NCBI GenBank assembly: GCA_015486015.1
Contig: WFSL01000024.1
Location: 105,780 to 169,779 of the forward strand
Length of the DNA stretch: 64,000 bases
From: Aquificota bacterium
Lineage (GTDB): Bacteria > Thermosulfidibacterota > Thermosulfidibacteria > Thermosulfidibacterales > B14-G1
Reading direction: 5' to 3'
This document shows positions 58,453 to 64,000 of the stretch, piece by piece; positions within the stretch are counted from its first letter, which is position 1, and the number at the start of each line of letters is the position of its first letter. A program made the position numbers and the translations under genes. The notes below the pieces were generated by a model. The model saw only the letters and a list, made by a program, of their open reading frames with translations. It did no database searches and was not told the origin of the DNA.

Positions 58453-59235
58453 TTACTTGCCTTGGAAGCTGGGTTTCCTCTTTTCTAAGAAGGCCTTGGT
58501 GCCTTCGATTTTGTCTTCCGTTGAACAGCAGAGGCCGAAGAGGTCTGCCTCGATGCAAAGGCCCTCCTCCAAGCTCACCTCTATGCCCCTGTTCACTGCC
58601 TCCATGGCTAATCTCACAGCCACAGGGCCTTTGCTCATTATGGTCTTAGCCAGCTTCTCTGCCTCTTCTATGAGCCTTTCTGGCTCCACCACCTTGTTGA
58701 CCAGTCCTATTTGATAGGCCTCCTGCGCATCCACCATCCGGCCTGTCAAGATCAGCTCCATGGCCCTCCCCTTGCCTACGAGGCGGGAAAGCCTCTGGGT
58801 ACCCCCATAGCCGGGGATAATGCCCAGATTCACTTCAGGCTGTCCCAGCTTTGCATTGGTGGAGGCCACCCTCAAGGTACAAGCCATGGCCAGTTCACAG
58901 CCTCCCCCCAAGGCAAAACCGTTAATGGCAGCGATCACAGGTTTGCCTAAGTGCTCGATGGCACGGAAGACCTCTTGGCCTTTTCTGGCGAAGCCCTTGC
59001 CCTGTAAGGTGTCAAGGTTTACCAGGTGGGTGATATCAGCCCCTGCAACAAAGGCCTTCTCCCCTGCGCCTGTGATAATCACAGCCCTCACCTCGTTATC
59101 GTCCCTTGCAGCGGCAAAGGCATGTTCCAGCTCATTGATCACCGTGTCGTTTAAGGCGTTTAGCACCTTCGGCCTATTGATAGTGATATAGGCTATTCCC
59201 TCCTTTACCTCATACATTAACGTTTCATAGGCCAT
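58453..59235 (-). CDS. enoyl-CoA hydratase/crotonase
   Basis: A 260-residue crotonase-fold enzyme, most likely 3-hydroxybutyryl-CoA dehydratase. It starts MAYETLMYEVKEGIAYITINRPKVLNALN. The oxyanion loop is GEKAFVAGADITHL, and both catalytic glutamates are in GGGCELAMACTLRVAS and GQPEVNLGIIPGYGGTQRL. Strong AAGGAGGT upstream. Directly upstream on the same strand is 3-hydroxybutyryl-CoA dehydrogenase, so the pair catalyses consecutive steps of acyl-CoA turnover (beta-oxidation or butyryl-CoA pathway). No thiolase or acyl-CoA dehydrogenase is in the window. Confidence 0.9.
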   Translation of the reverse strand: MAYETLMYEVKEGIAYITINRPKVLNALNDTVINELEHAFAAARDDNEVRAVIITGAGEKAFVAGADITHLVNLDTLQGKGFARKGQEVFRAIEHLGKPVIAAINGFALGGGCELAMACTLRVASTNAKLGQPEVNLGIIPGYGGTQRLSRLVGKGRAMELILTGRMVDAQEAYQIGLVNKVVEPERLIEEAEKLAKTIMSKGPVAVRLAMEAVNRGIEVSLEEGLCIEADLFGLCCSTEDKIEGTKAFLEKRKPSFQGK

Positions 59236-59246
59236 TATGCACCTCC

Positions 59247-60116
59247 TTATACCCTCTCGGTGTAATCAAAGAACCCCTTCCCTGTCTTCCTCCCCAATCT
59301 GCCTGCCCGCACCATCTGCCTCAGTATAGGGGCTGGGCGGAACTTGGGGTCGCCGAATTCCCTGTAAAGCACCTCCAGCACATCCAAGGCTACATCGATA
59401 CCCACCAGGTCGAAGAGCGCCAGGGGGCCAATAGGCATATTGGCCCCCCACTTCATGGCCTGATCTATCTCCTCGGCCGAACCTACACCCTCCATATAGG
59501 CGAAGGCTGCCTCGTTCATATAAGGTACAAGAATCCTATTCACAATGAATCCAGGCTGGTCTTTAGTCTTGATGGGGGACTTACCGAATCTCTTGGCCAC
59601 CTCATATGCCAACTCCACCGTCTCGTCAGAGGTAGTAAGCCCTTGGACAATCTCCACTAATGGCAAGACCGGTACAGGGTTAAAGAAGTGCATACCCACC
59701 ACCTTTTCAGGTCTGGAGGTGGAGGCAGCGATCTCTGTAATAGAGAGGCTAGACGTGTTAGAGGCCAAGACCACATCGGGCCTGCATATCTTGTCCAATT
59801 CCCCGAATATCTCCTTTTTTACCTCCATCTTCTCGAAGGCTGCCTCTATCACATAGTCGGCCCTCTTCATCTCTTGGAGATCTAAGGTCTTGCTGATCCT
59901 TTTGAGGATTCCACTGGCCTCCTCTTCTGAGAGTTTACCCTTCTTGGTAAGTTTCCCCAAGCTCCTCTCTATAATCTTTATTCCCCTGTCTAAGGCTGCA
60001 TCGGATATATCTCTGAGGACCACCTTGAATCCTGCCGTAGCTGCTACTTGGGCTATGCCGGAACCCATGGTTCCTGCACCCACCACTCCTACAGTTCCAA
60101 TGTCCCCTATCTCCAT
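59247..60116 (-). CDS. 3-hydroxybutyryl-CoA dehydrogenase
   Basis: A 289-residue NAD(P)-dependent dehydrogenase. The Rossmann motif is VGVVGAGTMGSGIAQVAATAG near the start. The catalytic region is VVLASNTSSLSITEIAASTSRPEKVVGMHFFNPVPVLPLVEIVQG with the catalytic histidine in GMHFFNP, and the C-terminal helical domain has KDQPGFIVNRILVPYMNEA. The start ATG 60116 follows AGGAGGT; an in-frame start at 60170 would add 18 residues lacking family similarity. It is first in a two-gene operon, 11 bp before the crotonase gene. Confidence 0.93.
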   Translation of the reverse strand: MEIGDIGTVGVVGAGTMGSGIAQVAATAGFKVVLRDISDAALDRGIKIIERSLGKLTKKGKLSEEEASGILKRISKTLDLQEMKRADYVIEAAFEKMEVKKEIFGELDKICRPDVVLASNTSSLSITEIAASTSRPEKVVGMHFFNPVPVLPLVEIVQGLTTSDETVELAYEVAKRFGKSPIKTKDQPGFIVNRILVPYMNEAAFAYMEGVGSAEEIDQAMKWGANMPIGPLALFDLVGIDVALDVLEVLYREFGDPKFRPAPILRQMVRAGRLGRKTGKGFFDYTERV

Positions 60117-60224
60117 AACCCACCTCCTGGATTTTAAGCCTTGCTTAACACTTTTGAGTTGAGCTTTCAACTTGTATAGTTAACCTATGTTGAAAGTCCT
60201 TTATTCTTTTTTATTTTACTTAAT

Positions 60225-61017
60225 GTGAGGCAGAGGCTGATAGAGGCCATAGGGCTTGTCGGAACGGTGGTAAGGGACAAAGAGCGCGAAATTCATGTAT
60301 CTATGGCTCCATTACTTGCCGGTGGGCACCTCCTTATTGGGGGGTCTCCCTGGGACTGGCAAAACCAGCCTTGCTTTGACTCTTGCCAGGCTCACGGGAT
60401 GCACCTTTGCCCGGGTCCAGTTTACCAATGATCCTATGCCCTCTGACGTGGTGGGCACTGAGGTATTCTTACCCAGAGAGGGGGGTTTCCAATTCAGGCC
60501 AGGTCCAGTATTTCACAACATCCTGCTGGCGGACGAGATCAATAGGGCCACACCCCGGACACAGAGCGCCCTCTTAGAGGCTATGGGCGAGGGGAAGGTT
60601 TCTGTTGGTGGTGAGACCTATCCACTGCCAGAGGCCCAATTGGATCGTCCTATTACAGGATAGGGTGGTAGAGGTGGATGTGTCTTTAAGGATCATGGAT
60701 TACATTATGGAGATCACGCATCATTCCAGGATTGGGGAGCACTTCCGAACAGTGATAGGGCAGGAGGGAGGGTTGCAAGGTCTGGTTTTGAGGATAGTGT
60801 AACCCCTGGATCATCGGGAGAAACCCTCTTGGAGATGGCCCATAGGATATCCAGCGATCAACCTCGGTTAGGTAGGAAGATGCATGAGGCCGTCGTCCTC
60901 TACTACCACATGGAGTTTGGGAAAAAGCGGATGGATGCTATGCTCCTGGAGCGTATGCTGAGGGAGATTAAGGCATTAGCTTTCCATGCTGCCAGAGATA
61001 GGCTACGGGGGCAATGA
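60225..61017 (+). pseudogene. collapsed moxR (AAA ATPase) locus with a probable transglutaminase/DUF4129 C-terminal tail
   Basis: The region carries fragments in several frames. First comes a MoxR start ([19 protein letters not shown] to LLIGG). Then, after a one-base shift in a run of six G (60339-60344), [17 protein letters not shown] and the Walker B region [41 protein letters not shown] shows that the normal stretch between two YPLPE copies, including the sensor-1 region, is missing; the frame stops at 60663. A third frame has VEVDVSLRIMDYIMEITHHSR, like the MoxR C-terminus. A fourth, ETLLEMAHRISSDQPRLGRK and on to 61017, resembles the end of DUF4129/transglutaminase proteins often encoded near moxR. 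The usual DUF58 gene between is gone. Confidence 0.8.
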
Positions 61018-61102
61018 AGGTCCCAGGGTGGGGTTTGATTTTTCTTCCCCCTAAGGTCTAACATTGAAAAATTGATTCTATCCGATGCTGAGGAGGCGCT
61101 TG

Positions 61103-62521
61103 ATGTTCACGCATCCCCTAATAGAGCGTTATACCAGCAAGGAGATGGTGGAGATCTTTTCTGAGGAGCACAGGTTCTCCACCTGGAGGAGGCTATGGGT
61201 AACCCTGGCAGAAGCAGAAAGAGAACTTGGACTCCCCATCAGCCAGGAACAGGTACAGGAGATGAAGGTCTACATAAGTGACTTGAACCTGGAAGTGGCC
61301 CGGCAGTACGAGCGGGAGATCCGTCACGATGTAATGGCTCACATCAAGGCGTATGGGGACCAGTGCCCCAAAGCTAAGGGCATCATTCATTTAGGGGCTA
61401 CTAGTTGCTTCGTTACTGATAACACTGATGTGATCCTTATGAGGGAGGCCATAGACCTTCTCATAGTGAAGACAGCAAATGTGTTGGATCATCTTGCCTC
61501 TTTTGCTGAGAGGTATCGAGACCTGCCTACCCTTGGATACACCCATTTTCAGCCTGCCCAGCCCGTGACGGTGGGTAAGAGGGCCTGTCTCTGGGCTCAG
61601 GATTTTTTGATGGACCTGAAGGAATTGGAGAGGAGAAGGGAGGAGTTACACTTTCGGGGTGTTAAGGGCGCAACAGGCACACAGGACAGCTTCCTCAAGC
61701 TGTTTGATGGGGATGAGGAGAAGGTAGAGGCGTTAGACAGGGCAGTTGCGGAAAAGATGGGCTTTGGGAAGGTTTTCTTGATTACTGGCCAGACTTATCC
61801 CCGCAAACAGGATGCCTTGGTTCTGTGTTCCCTGGCAGGGCTTGCACAGTCTGCCCACAAGTTCGCTACAGATCTACGTCTCCTCCAGCATCTCAGGGAG
61901 GTAGAGGAGCCCTTTGGGGAGAAACAGGTGGGTTCCTCTGCCATGCCTTACAAAAGGAATCCCATGCGCAGCGAGCGCATCTGCGCCCTTTCACGGTTCC
62001 TACTCTCGTTGGCCCAGAACTTGCCCTATACAGCCTCCATCCAGTGGATGGAACGGACACTTGATGATTCAGCAAATAGAAGGATCGTGATACCCGAGGC
62101 GTTTTTCACGGCGGACGCTATACTGGAGCTCTTGATAGATGTGACATCTGGGATGGTAGTCTACCCCAAGGTAATTGAAAGACACCTCCAAGAGGAGCTT
62201 CCATTTTTGGCGTCTGAGGAGATTATGATGAAGGCAGTGAAGAGGGGAGGTGATAGACAAGCCTTGCACAATAGAATCAGGAGATATGCCATAGAGGCGT
62301 CCAATGCCGTGAAGAATGGCAAATCAAATCCGTTCATAGGGCTTGTCGCCTCTGATCCCCTCTTTGGTTTGGATAGGGAGGAGTTGGTAGAGATTTTGCA
62401 GCCATCCCGTTTTGTGGGACGTGCGCCTTCGCAGGTTTCAGCGTTCCTCCAGGAAGAGCTTTACCCTGCATTGAGACCTTACAAGGAGAGACTTGGCCTG
62501 AAGAGCCAAGTACAGGTGTGA
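61103..62521 (+). CDS. purB: adenylosuccinate lyase
   Basis: Cleaves SAICAR and adenylosuccinate, acting twice in purine synthesis. The 472-residue protein has [16 protein letters not shown], the histidine motif [22 protein letters not shown], the [11 protein letters not shown]-like [14 protein letters not shown], and the fumarase/aspartase-superfamily signature [19 protein letters not shown] with the catalytic serine. The start ATG 61103 has GGAGG seven bases upstream; an ATG at 61085 lies before that ribosome site. No other purine gene adjoins it here; purS-purQ are 20 kb away. Confidence 0.95.
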   Translation: MFTHPLIERYTSKEMVEIFSEEHRFSTWRRLWVTLAEAERELGLPISQEQVQEMKVYISDLNLEVARQYEREIRHDVMAHIKAYGDQCPKAKGIIHLGATSCFVTDNTDVILMREAIDLLIVKTANVLDHLASFAERYRDLPTLGYTHFQPAQPVTVGKRACLWAQDFLMDLKELERRREELHFRGVKGATGTQDSFLKLFDGDEEKVEALDRAVAEKMGFGKVFLITGQTYPRKQDALVLCSLAGLAQSAHKFATDLRLLQHLREVEEPFGEKQVGSSAMPYKRNPMRSERICALSRFLLSLAQNLPYTASIQWMERTLDDSANRRIVIPEAFFTADAILELLIDVTSGMVVYPKVIERHLQEELPFLASEEIMMKAVKRGGDRQALHNRIRRYAIEASNAVKNGKSNPFIGLVASDPLFGLDREELVEILQPSRFVGRAPSQVSAFLQEELYPALRPYKERLGLKSQVQV

Positions 62522-62552
62522 TGAAAGGCCATTCTTTCCCAAGGGTTCCAAC

Positions 62553-63230
62553 ATGAGAGCCAAAACCTTGCATCCATGGGACCTTAGATATCAAGATGCT
62601 ATGGAGATACAGAGGCATCTTGCAAAGTTGGTAAAGGAGTCTCCGTTACCATTAGAGGAGTTGAAGCTTATAGCCGGGGTTGATGTATCCTCCTCTCGGA
62701 GATCTCCAATAGGCTTCGCCGCAGCAGTGGTGATGGAGTATCCTACCTTCAAGATAGTAGAGGTAGGAAGTGCGAAGGGGCTACTCAACATGCCTTACAT
62801 ACCAGGCCTCCTTTCTTTTAGGGAGGCGCCCCTCATCCTGAGGGCTTTGAGTGAGCTTAAGAGGGACCCACAGGTGATCCTGGTTGATGGCAACGGTGTG
62901 GCCCATCCCAGGGGGTTAGGCATCGCCTCCCACCTTGGGATACTGCTGGATTGGCCAACAGTTGGATGTGCCAAGAGCAGGTTGTTGGGGGAACATGGAG
63001 AGCCTGGGCCCTTTAAGGGTAATTGGGTACCCTGGAGCTACAAGGGGAAGCCCATTGGGGCCGTTGTGAGGACCAGAGAAAGGGTAAAACCTGTCTATAT
63101 CTCTGTTGGTTATAGGGTTACTCTTAGGGATGCCATACACTTAGTCCTCAAGTGCTGTCAGAAGTACCGACTCCCTGAACCCATCAGGGCAGCCCACAGA
63201 GAAGTAAACAGGCTGAGGGAGGAGAATTGA
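62553..63230 (+). CDS. nfi: endonuclease V
   Basis: Cleaves DNA one base 3' of deaminated bases such as hypoxanthine, a lesion favoured by heat. The 225-residue protein has the family motifs IAGVDVSSSRR (first metal aspartate), YIPGLLSFREAPLILRAL (PYIP wedge), VILVDGNGVAHPRGLGIASHLGIL (second aspartate) and TVGCAKSRLLG. The length is typical and the active site is intact. It ends in a TTGA overlap with the next gene. Confidence 0.95.
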   Translation: MRAKTLHPWDLRYQDAMEIQRHLAKLVKESPLPLEELKLIAGVDVSSSRRSPIGFAAAVVMEYPTFKIVEVGSAKGLLNMPYIPGLLSFREAPLILRALSELKRDPQVILVDGNGVAHPRGLGIASHLGILLDWPTVGCAKSRLLGEHGEPGPFKGNWVPWSYKGKPIGAVVRTRERVKPVYISVGYRVTLRDAIHLVLKCCQKYRLPEPIRAAHREVNRLREEN

Positions 63231-63685
63231 AGAGAGGGGGTCCAAAGGCTATCGGAGAGATCATCGCCTCCATCACTACTCAGAAACAGTGGAGGAGAGG
63301 TGCCCAGGTGATCCGGTGGAGAGAGGCGTGGAGGAAGGCTGTCGGTCCATATATCTCTAAGCGTACAGAGATAGTAGGAGCAAGGGGGAAGAAAGCTATG
63401 GTTGCAGTTGCAGACAGCGTTTTGGCCTCTGAGCTTGCACTCCAGAAGCCCCTAATTATAGAGAAGCTTAAGGAGTTGGCTAAGGGGAAAGCCCCCCAAG
63501 ACCTCCTCTTCCAGGTTGACCCTGATCTCCCCCTTAGTGAAGAGCCAGATGCCTTTCCCCCTTGTCTTGAGCCCAAATCATCGGGTGAGATAGAGGAAAT
63601 GGTGAAGACGTTGCAAGACGATGAGTTGAAGGAGAGCTTTAGGAAGATATTGGCCAACTGCATGACTGAGGAAGAGGAGCAATGA
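63227..63685 (+). CDS. DUF721/DciA-like protein
   Basis: A 152-residue protein with an N-terminal DUF721 domain: IGEIIASITTQKQWRRGAQVIRWREAWRKAVGPYISKRTEIVGARGKKAMVAVADSVLASELALQKPLIIEKL. DciA members of this family load the replicative helicase in bacteria lacking DnaC. The C-terminal third is acidic and of unknown role. Start is TTG 63227 with GGGAGGAG just upstream, overlapping the nfi stop; its stop overlaps the next gene's ATG. Confidence 0.75.
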   Translation: MKRGGPKAIGEIIASITTQKQWRRGAQVIRWREAWRKAVGPYISKRTEIVGARGKKAMVAVADSVLASELALQKPLIIEKLKELAKGKAPQDLLFQVDPDLPLSEEPDAFPPCLEPKSSGEIEEMVKTLQDDELKESFRKILANCMTEEEEQ

Positions 63686-64000
63686 GGTTCAGGGCAGCAG
63701 TAACAGTGGTAATGCTTCTGGCCCTTGTGGCCTGCGGAGGGGTAAAGAAGAAGGGAAGGGCCAAGGCTCCCTATTTCTCTCTTGAAGACCTCACCGGGAA
63801 TACTGTGACTATTGAAGCCTTTAGAGGAAGGCCCTTCCTCTTGGTCTTTTGGGCTACCTGGTGTCCCGCGTGCCGCAGTGAAGTCCCCACACTCAACAGG
63901 CTGACAAAGGAAGGCCTCACTGTGGTAGCTGTGGCTATGAACAGAAGCAAGGAAGAGGTAAAGGAATTTGTGAAGGAACATCACATCCACTATCAGGTGC
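63682..64000 (+). CDS. TlpA-like thioredoxin-fold lipoprotein, partial (cut by window end)
   Basis: The first 106 residues of a periplasmic thiol-disulfide oxidoreductase. The start is MRFRAAVTVVMLLALVACGG, a lipoprotein signal with Cys18 as acylation site. It is followed by the AhpC/TSA-type domain (APYFSLEDLTGNTVTIEAFRGRPFLLVFWATWCPACRSE) with the redox motif CPAC at residues 61-64. Such proteins reduce periplasmic cysteines, for example of apocytochrome c, and take electrons from CcdA-type membrane proteins such as the one at 24.1-24.7 kb. The ATG overlaps the preceding stop by four bases (ATGA). The 3' end is outside the window. Confidence 0.88.
   Translation, partial: MRFRAAVTVVMLLALVACGGVKKKGRAKAPYFSLEDLTGNTVTIEAFRGRPFLLVFWATWCPACRSEVPTLNRLTKEGLTVVAVAMNRSKEEVKEFVKEHHIHYQV

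Noticed and set aside
60605-61017. Two short frames (60605-60802 and 60829-61017) as separate genes
   Set aside because: Their content reads as fragments of MoxR and of a DUF4129-like tail, so I treat them as parts of one decayed locus.

Overview
This 64 kb window is a dense chromosomal segment of a Gram-negative bacterium. It contains no rRNA, tRNA, CRISPR array, insertion sequence or phage genes that I can recognise. The Gram-negative envelope is shown by lptC-lptA-lptB, kdsC, PBP1A and a lipoglycan/O-antigen-type glycosyltransferase block. A two-gene pathway for di-myo-inositol phosphate, a solute known mainly from thermophiles and hyperthermophiles, together with heavy AGG/AGA arginine usage, suggests a thermophile. 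The order kdsC-lptCAB-hpf-ptsN-rapZ, the 11-subunit complex I without NuoEFG, and the crotonase/3-hydroxyacyl-CoA dehydrogenase pair would fit a thermophilic anaerobe of the Desulfobacterota/deltaproteobacterial kind. That placement is inference and no marker here proves it.

Layout. 1-6.1 kb: a possible macro-domain remnant at the edge, yjbQ-like and GNAT genes, then a minus-strand operon lipoprotein - nitronate monooxygenase-like - polA - coaE. 6.2-15.8 kb (mostly plus): HDAC-family deacetylase, mgtE, secA, (minus) HU, proC, uvrA. 15.9-17.8 kb (minus): a GcvH-like protein and a CCA-adding/poly(A) polymerase-type enzyme. 17.9-22.0 kb (plus): kdsC-lptC-lptA-lptB-hpf-ptsN-rapZ, tightly coupled. 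22.0-27.4 kb (minus): GH57 branching enzyme-like, fmt, ccdA-like, ligA. 27.5-38.8 kb (plus): hemB, then nuoABCDHIJKLMN. 38.8-41.6 kb (minus): groES-groEL under a perfect CIRCE, a small zinc-ribbon protein and a decayed feoB fragment. 41.6-46.7 kb (plus): purS-purQ, a DUF2148 protein, PBP1A, rlmN. 46.7-48.1 kb (minus): thrC. 48.2-58.4 kb (plus): an alpha/beta hydrolase, ino1 plus bifunctional IPCT/DIPP synthase, four envelope-glycan genes, gamma-carbonic anhydrase-like and MscS-like proteins. 58.4-60.1 kb (minus): crotonase and 3-hydroxybutyryl-CoA dehydrogenase. 60.2-64 kb (plus): a collapsed moxR-type locus, purB, endonuclease V, a DUF721/DciA-like protein and a TlpA-like lipoprotein cut by the window end.

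Most of the content is housekeeping: DNA replication and repair, protein secretion and folding, LPS transport, respiration, purine and cofactor synthesis. The points most worth a second look are the GcvH-like protein whose lipoyl-lysine position is arginine, the DIP solute genes beside the glycan block, two visibly eroding loci (feoB and moxR/transglutaminase), the missing rpoN between lptB and hpf, the NuoEFG-less complex I, and a PolA proofreading site with a D-to-E change. I see no convincing unknown multi-gene system; the stronger signals are single-residue anomalies and gene decay.
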